A stretch of 64,000 bases of DNA from Proteles cristata cristata. Taxonomy: Eukaryota; Chordata; Mammalia; Carnivora; Hyaenidae. A program made the position numbers and the translations under genes. This document shows positions 45,760 through 57,469 of the stretch, one piece after another. The notes under the pieces were generated by a model. It had not been told where the DNA came from, made no database searches, and worked only from the letters and a program-made list of their open reading frames with translations. Position 1 is the stretch's first letter. Every line of letters starts with the position of its first letter. The stretch is taken from positions 1 through 64,000 of the forward strand of contig JAESUZ010001073.1 of assembly GCA_017311185.1 (NCBI GenBank), written 5' to 3'.

Positions 45760-46800
45760 TTGTCACTGCATTCAGTACAAGATATCACACACACTTTTTT
45801 CATTCTTATTTTTTCTCACATAATAATATTCAATGGAGATCCCTCCTAGACTATCTGATTCACTCTTTTCAACTGTTACTAAGATTCCATCCTAGAGATA
45901 CATAATAAATACATATTTACTCAACCATTCCTCTATTGGTAGACATGTATTTGGGTTCCCATTTTTTGCCACTACAAACAAATGCTAAACTTTTACATAA
46001 GTAGGTATGTTTCTATGGACTAGATTCCAAAAAATCAGATTGCTACATCAATCAGTATGTATTTCTTTTAGCAAATGTCAGATATTCTTCTAAAAGTACC
46101 AATTAATCAACATAGCTACCAACAAGCTACAAAAATAACTTTTTCCCTTAGATCCTTACCAGCAAAAAATTATTATTGGTCCTTTTCTCTTTTTCTTTTT
46201 TCTTCCTCCATAAAGAGCAGAGGCTGAAGGAGGCAGTTTGATAGACACAGCTCTATTACATTGGTACTTCAATTTGCCTTCCTCTATTTGTGAGTTTCAA
46301 CATTCTTTTATATCTTGTTGCCCACATAAATTTGCTTCTTCGAAGCCTTTGTTCATGGTTCTTATACTGCTTGCTGTCTGCTCCCTTTTTGTCAATATCT
46401 AAACAATTATTTCAAATAACAGATTTTAACTTTGTCCTTCCTCTGCGCTGCAAATTATTTTTACCAAACCCACTCTATTTTTTCATTCAGAATTTTGGTT
46501 TCATAGCTTTCTGTCTTTGTAAATTTATAACAGTGGTTAAGGTCTCCCTCATCCCAAGAATGCACATGTACTTTCCTATACTTAATGAAGAATTTTTATT
46601 GTCTTTCCAATGTGGAATTTATTTTTGTATATTGTGTAAGATAAAGACCCAACTCTATTTCCCCCAAATGGACAGCCAAATGTGCCAGAACTAGTTATTA
46701 AATAATCCAAAGCCATTCACCTGAATTGAATTTTCATATATAACATTCTTGTATGTATTGGGATCTATTTCAAGATCCTCTATTTTGTTTCTCCTGCTGA
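45760..46800 (-). mobile_element. Old L1 (L1ME/HAL1-like) fragment, antisense
   Basis: CTCAACCATTCCTCTATTGG, TTTGGGTTCCCATTTTTTGC, CCCCCAAATGGACAGCCAAA, TAGTTATTAAATAATCCAAA and ATGTATTGGGATCTATTTC are the landmarks of antisense ORF2. The 134-codon plus-strand frame (46290-46694) is an antisense relic, not a gene. Confidence 0.75.
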
Positions 46801-46849
46801 TTTTAATTCAAAGATTTTCAATATTATTCATCAAATAATCTTCTCTTGG

Positions 46850-46930
46850 CTACTGTCATATCCCTAGCATCAAGCCCAATAACTGACATACTATACATAC
46901 AATCATTATTTGCTAAATGAATGAATAAAC
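46850..46930 (+). mobile_element. L2 3'-end fragment
   Basis: CATATCCCTAGCATCAAGCC, AATAACTGACATACTATACA and GCTAAATGAATGAATAA match the L2 terminus. Confidence 0.6.
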
Positions 46931-48945
46931 CTGGGAAAGAATAATCTCCTCATTATAAAACCCTTAAATGAACCGTATCTGCAAAAACCTTTTTCCAGAT
47001 AGGTAACATTTACAGATTCCAAGGATTAAGACCTGTTATACTTGGAGGACATTTTTCTGCCTACTGCAATGTAACAAATAAATAAATAAATAAAAATACA
47101 CACACACACACACGCATGCACACGCACACACACGCACACATACATGTTATCCTAACTGGAAGAGAATAGCATGATTATTAGAGATATGTCCAGAGTTACA
47201 TGAAAATCAAAAATATAATTCACTTACAACAGAGTACAAATATACAAACAAAACTTTATTACTTTTCAGTTCCATTACCATATAATACCACAGTTGTATG
47301 TATTTCCACTTACTGTTTTTCTATGAAGAAGTCTCTAAAAACCACACCTATTATATTCATATGAAAGAGACTAACAGGAGATAAATGTTCAGTTTGTAAA
47401 AGAGATAGAGCTGTGAACAATTTTCTATTTAAAATGTATCATTATTATTATTATATTTTTACTTATGCAAAAGTAAAAAGGATTAAGTATTGAAAACTAC
47501 TTAACTGCAAAAATATTATACATATTATGCACCTACATTACACATCAAAGTGTTTTTCAACAAACTTTAGGGAAAAAAATCACTCTATGATGAAAGTAAG
47601 TCTTATTTCTATAAATCAGATTTTCACATTTTACGTGGTCCTAAATTATGGCTCTCCTGTATTTTACAGGTTTTAAACATACCCTAGTTATTAAGAAAGT
47701 TTCTCATATTTCACCAAGTGGCCATTTTTAAGGTAGCAGTGACCACATATCACTTTACATAATCTGAGCCATGTTTCAAAGTAGTATATAAACTCATGTT
47801 TAGTGTTTTGAATACAGCAGTCTTGGTTGGTTTTTTTTGTTTGTTTGTTTGTTTTTTACTTAATATGAAGAAATCATCCATCAACATAAAACAGCAGATA
47901 TTAAAGTAATTTATAGAGTAAAATAATTCAAGCCAAGGAAGACTGAGTAGAAGAAAGAAAAGGCATATTATATAATACAACAGTGACATTATGCTTATAA
48001 ATGTAATTTTATACTGCCATTTAGGGCATCTATATCATATATAAAGAATACAACCAAACAGAAGTACTCTTGGACAGAAAACTGCCTCTACCTAATATAT
48101 ATTTATATAAAATAAGGGAAATAAGTTAATGACTACAAAAAATTATTAATTTCTATGAATTATGTAAGAGAATAAAAGTACATAAGAAATGTAATGAGTC
48201 ATAATTTATTAATAACAATATTTTACAAGTCACTGGAAATAACCACTCTGCCTAAAGAGAAGAATCTCTTAAAATTACAGTGGATTTAACATCTGAAAGT
48301 AATTCCTCTTGGCTCCATCAGGAAAACAGGTGCCAGCACCAAACAATCACAAGGAGAGGAAAAGTATTTTCATTCCTGCTTTATTCAAAAAATAATTCAT
48401 CACCATTATTAATTACATTGATTTGACATACAGTAAGTCAAATTCCTTTGATCTAGATATTCTCAGAGCTAACAAAAGATAACACACGTTCAAATGTTGG
48501 CTGATCTTAATAAAAGACATATTATTTCCAAGAGCCAAACATAATAAAACCTAATGAAATAAATTACCTCTAATGACTATTTTAGGTATTCTTCCCTGAG
48601 TCTTCATTGATCATCAAAAAAGATCAGTGTCTCATTTAAATGAAATGGTACTCAGAAGATCTGATTTTTCTTTTTCATTAGAGATAAAGGATACTATATT
48701 TAAAATCAATAGTAAATTTTACCTACTGAAATATGTAAATGACACTACTTCTAGCATAAGTAACAAAGAAGAAAAACTTACTTGCAAATGTTAAATTTAT
48801 TTTAAAATGACCTAGTCCACTTCAAACTAACTCACACTGTGGTCTAAAATGTCTTTTACCAGGGTACCAAATGGGATTTGCATCCTGCCAAAAGATTAAA
48901 ACTTAAATTCATCCATACGTTACTGAACTTTGTTCTCCTCCTGTC
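46931..48945. other. Unassigned AT-rich sequence with one microsatellite
   Basis: No recognisable repeat family, exon or RNA gene in about 2 kb apart from the simple repeat at 47074-47145. A GTTT-type repeat lies at 47830-47856. Confidence 0.45.
47074..47145. repeat. (AAAT)n then (CA)n/(CG)-variant microsatellite
   Basis: Five AAAT units, about nine CA units, then CGCATG- and CACG-interrupted CA units. Confidence 0.95.
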
Positions 48946-48970
48946 TTTTTTTTTTTTTTTTTTTTTTTTT
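48946..48970. repeat. 25-bp T-run
   Basis: Uninterrupted poly(T). No SINE or L1 body is recognised on either side, so its origin is unclear. Confidence 0.95.
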
Positions 48971-49269
48971 AATGCTATGAAGCACTATAACTCAAACTGA
49001 ATGGTAGAACTGGAGCTGAACTGATAAATTAGAACTTTACAGTAGCCATTACTATAATGATGTTGCTGCCAGCCGTCTATCCTTCATCAGTTTTACTCTC
49101 TCCAGATAGTTCATATTCACTTAAAACTTGAATCAGTTAAACATAGACCCATGTGTTCTTCCACAGACTTTAATGTTGACATCCACCACAAATATTCTCA
49201 GGCCTTTAAAAATGAAAATGTCATCAACTTTATATACTGTTTAACCTGTATCAAATTTCAAATGGTCAC
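48971..49269. other. Unassigned sequence
   Basis: Nothing recognised between the T-run and the MLT1 LTR. Confidence 0.4.
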
Positions 49270-49728
49270 ACGATCTATGGCATGCTTCCTATCAAGAAGT
49301 GGACTCTATCTCCTCTCCTTGAACGTGAATGAGGTCCATGATGGCTTTGACTAGTAGTATGTGGCAGAAATGACACTGTACCATTTTCTAGCCTTAGACC
49401 TTAAGAAATTGATGGCTTTCACTTCCTGTCCTTTGGAAAACTTGCTCTGGATGATGCCCCTCCACGGCAGAAATTTTACAATCCTGAGACTACTGTCCTG
49501 TAAGGTAACCCAAAAATAGCCATGTGGAGACACCACATCAAGAGAAAAACACCGAATGAGTCTCCCACTCTTTCAGAAACGTCAGCCTCAGTGCTACATG
49601 ACCACAACAGTACACAGCCCTCAAAATCCTTCCCAAATTCCCAACTCACAAAATTGAGAGCAAAATAAAGTAATTGTTTAAAAAACTAAGTTTTGGGAGT
49701 TGTGTGCTGCACAACAGATAACTTAAAA
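49270..49728 (+). mobile_element. MLT1-type solo LTR (ERVL-MaLR)
   Basis: TGGACTCTATCTCCTCTCC, GAGGTCCATGATGGCTTTGA, AGTATGTGGCAGAAATGACA, CACTTCCTGTCCTTTGG, AGCCATGTGGAGACACC and CTAAGTTTTGGGAGTTGTG follow the MLT1 LTR from near its start to its end. No internal sequence adjoins it. Confidence 0.88.
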
Positions 49729-50492
49729 ATTACAATTTCATTTTATGTGAAAATAAGTTCACTATGACAATAGGGAAGACAGCAGACTACTTGTTTATAG
49801 TATACTAATGAAACTTTTAAAGACTTTTAAATTATCAATTTAGTATCTACAGGACAAGTTTCTTTGTCTTCCACTAAATAACTCATGAATTAGTCATGAA
49901 ATAAACATATATTCCCCATTACTTTTGATTCTTACTGTGTGAAGGAAAGTGTCAGGGCTACTAAGACATGACCCTACACCTATCTTACCATGAGCTGACT
50001 ATACACTAGTAAGAGTCAGTTGTTTTACTCGAAACATATTTATCCCAATTTATTTGTTAATATAATTATGTAATCTGATTAAATATTTTAAAAATCTATA
50101 GGAACTGGAAGTCATCATTTCCCTGAATAAGTTGAACATTTCATATTAATTTGATAAAGTCTAGTTGCCTTTAAAAAATATTTTCAAGAAGTAAGACTAA
50201 AAAATGTAGTACAGTGACCACTGGGACTATTTCCAACTGTCTCATTATACCTAAATGGAAAATGAAACTAAATATTGAGGATAATGGTGATAGGTGTGAT
50301 TTAAGAAAGGCCATGATGAAATTCAATCAGGAGACCTATATTCATAGAAAAGATGTGGGCTTAATATCAAGACACTGGGTTATAAATATATACTATGTTT
50401 TAAGGGATATAGATATCATTTTATGACTAACCACTCCAGACAAAAAAAATTTTATAAGGAATATCCAATTGAGTTGGATAAAGGAGCTTGTA
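49729..50492. other. Unassigned AT-rich sequence
   Basis: No recognisable feature. A 70-codon frame (50214-50426) is unrecognised. Confidence 0.4.
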
Positions 50493-50502
50493 CTATAAGC
50501 TC

Positions 50503-50717
50503 ATTTTTTTTAATGTTTGTTTATTTTTGAGAGACAGAGACAGAGCGTGAGCAGGGGAGGGTCAGAAAGAGAGGGAGACAGAATCTGAAGCAGGCTCCAG
50601 GCTCTGAGCTGTCAGCACAGGGCCCGACACAGGGCTCTAATTCACGAGCCTTCATGCCCTGAGATCATGACCTTAGACAAAGTCGGCTACTTAACCCACT
50701 GAGCCACCCAGGCACCC
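50503..50717 (-). mobile_element. CAN-SINE (feliform SINEC type), antisense
   Basis: T-rich left end, GA-rich body with GAGCTGTCAGCACAGGGCCC, and GAGCCACCCAGGCACCCC right end. Flanks CTATAAGCTC (50493-50502) and CTACAAGCTC (50718-50727) differ at one base. Confidence 0.95.
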
Positions 50718-50754
50718 CTACAAGCTCTTTTGAGAAAATGGTTTTTTTAATTAA

Positions 50755-50895
50755 GATGAAAACATATCTGTGGATGGATGCTAGTGATAATAATACAATG
50801 TGATTACACTTCATGTCACTGAATTGTATACTTTAAAATGGTGAAGACAGTAAATTTTATGTTATGAGGCAGACTAAAGTAACAGACTTAATAAT
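50755..50895 (+). mobile_element. L1M 3'-terminal fragment
   Basis: GTGGATGGATGCTAGTGATA, GTCACTGAATTGTATACTTT and AATGGTGAAGACAGTAAATT are an L1M 3' end, finishing in AATAATAAAAAAAAAA. Confidence 0.85.
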
Positions 50896-50909
50896 AAAAA
50901 AAAAAGTCA

Positions 50910-51220
50910 AAAACATGTTGGGTGACTTAAGCCAATCACAAAGAGTATATATTGTGTAATTCCATTTACATGAAGTTCAAGAACAGGTAAAACTAATCTA
51001 TGTAAAAGAAATCAGAAGAGTGGATCAGAGGATGGGTTAAAATGATCTACCAAGAGAGCACAAGGACGACTAAAGAACTTTCTGAGGGGAACTGGAAATG
51101 TTTTCTATCTGGATTGGAGTATATCGTACACAATTATACATGTTGTCAAACACAACTAATGCTTACACCTCTTATCTGTACATTTCACAATATATGCAAA
51201 TTACACATTAATTGTTTAAA
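50910..51220 (+). mobile_element. L1M 3'-end fragment
   Basis: TGACTTAAGCCAATCACAAA, TTCCATTTACATGAAGTTCA, GAACAGGTAAAACTAATCTA and AACTTTCTGAGGGGAACTGG match an L1M 3' UTR. It is placed directly after another L1 3' end, as happens when L1 inserts at an older L1 tail. Confidence 0.85.
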
Positions 51221-51789
51221 TGGGGAAATAGGGAACAGAAAATGACTGAAGAAGTTAGTCTAGAAATTAATTCGTGGGAGTTATCCCCTGAAACAATATA
51301 TGCAATGGTATTTTTTAACCACCAGAATTATTAACCAGAGCAGCTTACTCAAAGGTTAAACTGCCAGCTGGTAACAGAGAAGGATATGCTACAATTTCTG
51401 ACTCATCAATCAGAAGGGTTTTAAAGGTAAATAAAACATCACCATTCTTGATTACTTAAACTAAAACAAGGTATCTGGAAAGACTAAAGGTCTTAATTTC
51501 CCTCAGACTAGTCCTGTTTTTCCATCGCCTAATCCCTCATCCGCTCCAATTCAAGTCACTCAAATTTAATTCAACTGTCCACTACACTTAATCTGTGTAA
51601 ATTATGTGAGGAGCTAAGTGTAACAGAATACAAAGATGAATATATATAGTAACTTCAATACTCAAGGCATTTATAATCAAATACATGGTATTGCAGAAGT
51701 AGGTAACAACTACAAGAAAAGACTTCATAGTACCTGCAATATTCCAATGAAACCCTGTCCAATTCAGACCACTAACTCAAAAAGGTAAT
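51221..51789. other. Unassigned AT-rich sequence
   Basis: No recognisable feature. Confidence 0.4.
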
Positions 51790-52102
51790 TTTTTTAAGTA
51801 AAGGCAAACAGCAATAAAAAATACTTTTTTTTTTTTTTAAATGTTTTATTTATTTCTAGGAGAGAGAGAGACAGCGACAGCGTGAGCAGGGGAGGGTCAG
51901 AGAGAGAGGGAGTCACAGACTGAAACAGGCTCCAGGCTCTGAGCTGGCAGTCAGCACAGAGCCCGACGCGGGGCTTGAACCCACGAACTGCGAGATCATG
52001 ACCTAAGTGAAAGTCGGACGCTTAACTGACTAAGCCACCCAGGCGCCCCTAAAAAATACTTTTTTAAGTAAAGGCAAAAAAATTTTTTTAAGTAAAGGCA
52101 AA
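51790..52102. repeat. Three exact copies of a 19-mer, split by a SINE
   Basis: TTTTTTAAGTAAAGGCAAA occurs at 51790-51808, 52060-52078 and 52084-52102. Copies two and three are 24 bp apart. Copies one and two were about 35 bp apart before the SINE at 51831-52049 landed. Confidence 0.95.
51831..52049 (-). mobile_element. CAN-SINE, young variant A, antisense
   Basis: On the minus strand it has GGCTTAGTCAGTTAAGCG, CTGACTGCCAGCTCAG, CAGTCTGTGACTCCC and CCTAGAAATAAATAAA. An exact 16-bp duplication, TAAAAAATACTTTTTT, lies at 51815-51830 and 52050-52065. Confidence 0.97.
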
Positions 52103-52234
52103 CAAAAAAGTGGCTCATGTAGGTTTATCCCCCACTCTTCCCTTTGTATTACCAATGAAGGAAAAATCCATAGGATCTCTGTTTCCAAGACATTTGAGAA
52201 TGCAAATACAAAAGATTTCCTGCAAGTAAAAGGT

Positions 52235-52345
52235 AAAAAAGTACTGGGTGTTATAGGTAAGTGATAAATCACTAAATTTACACTTGAAACCAATTTTACC
52301 ATATATATTAACTAATTAGAATTTAAATAAAAACTTGAAATCAAG
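52235..52345 (+). mobile_element. Short carnivore L1 3'-terminal fragment
   Basis: GTACTGGGTGTTATAGGTAA, TGATAAATCACTAAATTTAC and AACTAATTAGAATTTAAATA match the end of the carnivore L1 at 41.9 kb. About 100 bp remain. No clean duplication is seen. Confidence 0.8.
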
Positions 52346-53445
52346 AAAAGAAAGTTCATGGCTACAAATCTGAGTGGATGAGTAAAATGCTTCACCCTAT
52401 CTCTAATAAAAGATATTCAGTTTGACTCAAACCATTGACCATCAATGTTCCTGGCAATACATGCGTAATCAGATTTTAGACTTTTCTGGAGTGAATTATT
52501 CTGTTTAAAAACTGACACTCTAAAATTAGAATTATGAAGTGACAGAAAACATCACAACCTGAATTCTACTTACACAAAACCACACGGTTTTCTATGCCAA
52601 ATTCCTAATTTAAGCTGGGAAAATCACCATTGAAGATAGCCGAGCCTAAATCAGATTCACTCAACATAAAACCAGATGTAGACCTCAAATTACATGTAAC
52701 ATCTTCAGCCACTCATAGAAATAAGAATAGTGCAAGCTGAAAGACAATAAATTCATCTAGACCCTTGTAAACTGGCCACCCTACTAGCAGCACAATCTTC
52801 CTTTCCTAGAAGAAAACATATAATCTTCATTTAAGAACAATTAAAAATCTAAAATTACTAATTTCAATTATCTAAGACAATTCCGTGAAACAAAACAAGA
52901 TATCCCAGATCTTGAAATACACCTGTCATTTTAAAAAAATAAGGAAAAAACCCACCAGACTTTTAGGATACCACATCTTGCATGTCACCTCAGAACTCCT
53001 CCCAAACTACTTGTCACAAGTGAACAGGAGCAGACTGTACAAAGGTATTTCTTCAGTTGTTTGCTTAATTGGCTATTTATTTCCCCACCATAAATTAACG
53101 AAACCAATGTAACTCAACAGGAGTCTGCCTGAAAGTATAAAATCCCTTTACATTCTTAGGCTTCAAAATTTGTACCCTATGGAAAATTCATTTGAAATTT
53201 TACCTGGTGTGTACATGCTAAAATATTTTGTCATGTGAAGCCACACCAGATTCCAACCCACAGAGACAAGATTTCCAATTTATCTCTCACAACCCACATA
53301 TTCAAACCCCAAAATTACAACATAGAAAAGCATTGTTAAAATTCTGTAGTAGTAGTAGTAAAGCCAGTTAATCATCATAGAGCTCTATTTTTAGGGAATT
53401 TCTTAATGCTTCTAATACCAATAGTATATAGCATTTCAATATCTA
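52346..53445. other. Unassigned AT-rich sequence
   Basis: No recognisable repeat, exon or RNA gene. A short GTA trinucleotide run lies at 53347-53361. Confidence 0.45.
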
Positions 53446-53469
53446 AATTAAGTACTTAAGTACTTAATT
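53446..53469. repeat. Perfect 24-bp palindrome
   Basis: Half-site AATTAAGTACTT. A related imperfect copy (AGTTAAGTACTCAAGTACTT) follows at about 53474-53493. Confidence 0.93.
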
Positions 53470-53504
53470 GAGAAGTTAAGTACTCAAGTACTTAGCCACT
53501 TAAC

Positions 53505-53690
53505 TGGCTTAGTCAGTTGAGTGTCTGACTCTTGATCATGGAACTGAGTCCCACATCAGGCTCTACGCTGAGCATAGAGCCTGTTTGAAATTCTTCCCTC
53601 TCCCTCTGACTCTCTCCCCTACTCTCACGAGCACTTGCTCGCTCTCGCTCTCACTCTAAAATAAAATAATTTTTTAAAAATAAAAAATAA
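53505..53690 (+). mobile_element. Old CAN-SINE, 5'-truncated
   Basis: GGCTTAGTCAGTTGAGTGTC through a short head, CTACGCTGAGCATAGAGCC, CT-rich body and A-rich tail. It lacks the usual GGGGCGCCTGGG start. No duplication is seen. Confidence 0.88.
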
Positions 53691-53948
53691 ATTAAATACT
53701 CAAATATATAAGGCTCACCTTGGAATTCTAATGTAAGAGTTCTTTCTAGGTTAGAAATAAAACCTAACTCAGCTCAAACACTATAAATTGAATAAATAAT
53801 AACATGATTTCTTTTAAAGAACATGATATCAAATACACAAGTATGGCATATTTTATTAAAAGTATACTTCATATTCAATTCTTTATAGAAAATAGCCTCT
53901 CGAGCTTCTTTATAGACACCAATTCCATGTGATCAAAAATTAAGATTG

Positions 53949-54160
53949 TTGGGTTGCCTGGGTGGCTCAGTCAGTTAAGAGACAGACTCTAGATTTCAGC
54001 TCAGGTCATGATTTCATAGTTTCATGAGTTTGAGCCCTGCATTGGGCTCTGTGCATTGACGGCACAGAATCCTGCTTGGGATTCTCTTTCTCTCCCTCTC
54101 TTTTCCCCCTCTCCCACTCGTGCTCTCTCTGCCTCTCTCAAAATAAATAAATAAACATAA
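53949..54160 (+). mobile_element. CAN-SINE (feliform SINEC type)
   Basis: GGGTTGCCTGGGTGGCTCAG head with an expanded middle (GAGACAGACTCTAGATTTC), CT-rich body and AAAT tail. An exact 14-bp duplication, AAAAATTAAGATTG, lies at 53935-53948 and 54161-54174. Confidence 0.96.
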
Positions 54161-54174
54161 AAAAATTAAGATTG

Positions 54175-55104
54175 CTACAAAACGTCACATAGTGCTGATA
54201 TACTATACAACTGCATCATTTCAGAAACATCAAAATCTGGTATCCAGTTTTTCTCATAATAGTAAATATCACCAATGAATTAATATTATGTCCACTCAGC
54301 ACTATACAAAATGCAAAGTAGGCAGCTGTTAACTGTCTGGATCAAAGTCTTTTAATACTACCAAAAACCAAAAAGCAAAACTATCCCTAAAATATTTGTG
54401 AGATGAAACAGTAGGAGTTAAAGTTTTCTCAATTATGCAGAGACATCTGAAAACTCTTTTTGTTTTAACTTAAGAAATGCTTTCTAAAATACACTGGTCA
54501 ATATCTCTGCCTTAGAAAATAAAGTACAGAGAATTCTCAAGTTACATATATTCTTTACATATGAGTGGCTGTTCAGGAATAGAATGGATATATTCAAAGA
54601 ATGCACTGAGACTTTCATTTTCTCTTTCTACCTTTCAGCTCACCACTATCATGCAATGTTGAAATAATACATGTTGTTAAAGACTTATTTCAGAGAAAAG
54701 AGATAGTGAAAAAACTACATAAGTGTAGCCTTCATAAAAAGTCCACAAAGAAACAATAGCTATCTCCAAATGTGTTAAGACATAACTTTTAGATAACAAA
54801 ATGAAAACCTCTTGAACAAGACACACATAGTAAGTGGCATCTCTTAATTTTCTCAACCCCACAACCTTCCCTCCAAGCTTCCTTCTCCTAGCTCTAGTGG
54901 TGGGCAATTTGCTCAAACTGAACTAAATAAAATAAATAAAAAATAAAATAACACAATAATTAGTCCTAAGGATACGAAACTGACTGTAGCCAAATCAATC
55001 TTTCCTTGGGATGCTTCCAACTAGAGACAGAAGGGAGAAAGCCCCTTTTCTTTCTGATCACAAAACTCTACCTATTAAGTTATGAATCTTATCTTACTTC
55101 TTCA
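54175..55104. other. Unassigned AT-rich sequence
   Basis: No recognisable feature. A 79-codon antisense frame (54677-54916) is unrecognised. Confidence 0.4.
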
Positions 55105-55405
55105 GCATGCAAGTTCAGTCCCACTTCAAAAATTCTGCCTACACTATTCCCTGGAAAGCTCTTCTTCATGATATTTACAGAGTAGGTATTTCTTGTGATT
55201 CAGATCTCAACTTTAACATTCCCTCTGGACAAAGGCTTTCTTAAGCAGTCACTTAATCATTGTCACATCATCTTATTTTAATTCTCCACATAGCACTTAT
55301 CACTTAAAGATACTTTTTAATACTCATTGCTGTATCTTCAATACCTTGAATAGTGCCTAGCACAGACTACACTTTCCATTCATAATTTGTTCAATAAATA
55401 AATGA
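55105..55405 (+). mobile_element. L2 3' end
   Basis: CACTATTCCCTGGAAAGCTC, TTCTCCACATAGCACTTATC, CTCATTGCTGTATCTTCAAT and AGTGCCTAGCACAGACTACA with TTGTTCAATAAATAAATGAA form a complete L2 3' terminus. Confidence 0.9.
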
Positions 55406-56104
55406 AATCTGTAATAAACGAGCCCAAAGCCAGCAACCATGGCCCTAGCCCCAGAGAGAAACTAGTCGGAAAAAGCGAGGCAATTAAGAAAAATAAAGCA
55501 GATCTCCTGAAAGCATCTGAGTCTTTTTCATCATCCCAAAGACCAGATCCAACCCTGCCCATAAGACAGTCTATATTTTATAATATAATGATCTTTGGCA
55601 AAGTACTATATTTGTGTTTGTTTTATAATGTACATATTACTATAGTCATACACACATGATCATGCATACATACACATACACAATGAGTGGATAAAAATAC
55701 CCACTTTGGACATATACCTGATACCTGATAGAGGTAAACAATCAAAAAAGTCTGTAGGGTATCAATGTCAAACTTGTTTTTCTTAACCTGGAGTGTTTCA
55801 GATGTCTTTCATTTCTAACCAAGAGATTTCTGAAATGAACTTAAAACATATTTGGTGCCCAAATATTTGTACAATGCTGAATGTGAAGCCTAATTATGGT
55901 TCCAGAGAACAGGCAAATGAAAGCCAAAGGCAGAGAGATTTAAAATCTACTTAAAAATAAAATTCTAAAATTTAGACCCAACTAAAAGTAATCACTACCT
56001 CTCTAATTATAAATTTGCCACTACTGGGTGGGTTCAAGTAGAAGCTTGATGACCGTTAGTAGAGGATACTTAGGCATGATGTCAGCACTTGCAAGGCAGT
56101 CTAT
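55406..56104. other. Unassigned sequence
   Basis: No recognisable feature. The 85-codon frame (55402-55659) starts at the L2 end and is not coding-like beyond it. Confidence 0.4.
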
Positions 56105-57055
56105 GTACCAAATTTAACTGAGTGATATTAAGTGCTAGTCATGTAATGGTAAATTAAGTTTACTCCTTGTCCCCTGGAGGCTACAATTTAACAGAGACAA
56201 GCTTGCAAACATATATATAGTATACATGAGATATCTATATACATGGCATAGTGACAATAGGAGAAAGTGGTAATTAACTCTGCATGGTAAGAATACTTAA
56301 GTTGAATATTGAAGGATATGTAAAAGCCTTTCTCCTGTTAGTCAAGAAAGATCAAAACATTTCTGAAAAAGGAACATGTGAGAAGAGACAGGTATAAAAA
56401 GCACATAGTATGGCAAACCCAAAATTTAACAAGTAATGTGAAATTGTTGAATGACAAGGTGTCTATGGCAGAAGAATATCTACAAATGAAGCTGCTGGAT
56501 AAGTGGGTAGGAGTCAAATTATGAAAAGTCATTCTAAGGAGTTGGAGCCATAGAATAATAAAAATAACTATCTTATACAGAGTACTAATTTGTACCAGAC
56601 ACATACCTAAACTCTTTAGACATACTACAATTTTTAATCTTCAGAAGATACCTATCATTATCTATCTACACTTTCTAAGAAAGAAAACTTAGGCTAGAGA
56701 GAGATTAAGTGATTTGCCTAAAATCACAGTTAAATTAGAGTAAGAGATACAACTCATTGAAGAATTCTGAGAAGAGATGTGAGTATTCTGAATAAGTGAC
56801 ATGTATTTTAGAAAAAGGTCTATGAAGCGATGTGGATAATGGCATGGAAGCAGAATAGGCTAGTTTTAGGGAAATGAAAGAGGCAAATATAATCCAAATG
56901 AGAGGTACTAATGCGGGTCGTAAAAAGGAAAGGAAAACTAAAAGATTTCACTGGTTTCTAGCTTGAGAAAATAGGTAGAAAAGCAAGTTTAGGTATGAGA
57001 AATGAGGCACAAAATGAAGGAGATGAGGTATATAATAATTAGTATGAGTCTAGGC
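56105..57055 (-). mobile_element. L2, antisense, split by a MIR
   Basis: CTTGTCCCCTGGAGGCTACA, CACATAGTATGGCAAACCCA, AAAGTCATTCTAAGGAGTTG and, beyond the MIR, GTGACATGTATTTTAGAAAA and GATAATGGCATGGAAGCAGA follow one antisense L2 order. Confidence 0.7.
56560..56760 (+). mobile_element. MIR, inside antisense L2
   Basis: CTAATTTGTACCAGACACAT, TACTACAATTTTTAATCTTC, GAAAGAAAACTTAGGCTAGA and GATTAAGTGATTTGCCTAAA with AATCACAGTTA follow the full MIR order. Confidence 0.88.
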
Positions 57056-57085
57056 AGTCTGGTCACATTTAAAGTTCCAAAAAAA

Positions 57086-57323
57086 GGGGCGCCTGGGTGG
57101 CTTAGTCGGTTAAGCGTCCGACTTTCGCTTGGGTCATGATCTCGCGGTTAGTGGGTTCGAGCCCCGCGTCGGGCTCTGTGCTGACTGCCAGCTCAGAGCC
57201 TGGAGCCTGTTTCAGTCTGTGACTCCCTCTCTCTGATCCTCCCCCGCTCACGCTGTCTCTCTCTCTCTCCTATAAATAAATAAAACATTAAAAAAAAAAA
57301 TTAAAAAAAAAATAAAATAAAAT
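57086..57323 (+). mobile_element. CAN-SINE, young variant A
   Basis: It has GGCTTAGTCGGTTAAGCG, CTGACTGCCAGCTCAG, CAGTCTGTGACTCCC and a CCTATAAATAAATAAA end (a G-to-T change from the sister copies). The tail is long with AAAAT units. An exact 15-bp duplication, AAAGTTCCAAAAAAA, lies at 57071-57085 and 57324-57338. Confidence 0.97.
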
Positions 57324-57469
57324 AAAGTTCCAAAAAAAAAAAGACTAGTGGAATACAGTCCAATAGAGATTTGACTAGAAAGAGCTCTTTCTAAAACAGA
57401 AGTGGGAAGAACTGCCAAGATAATCATATTTACAAAGCATCAATATACATACAGTAATTAAAAATTAGG

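Noticed and set aside
46290..46694. 134-codon plus-strand frame
   Set aside because: It lies antisense over an old L1 ORF2 fragment and is not a host gene.
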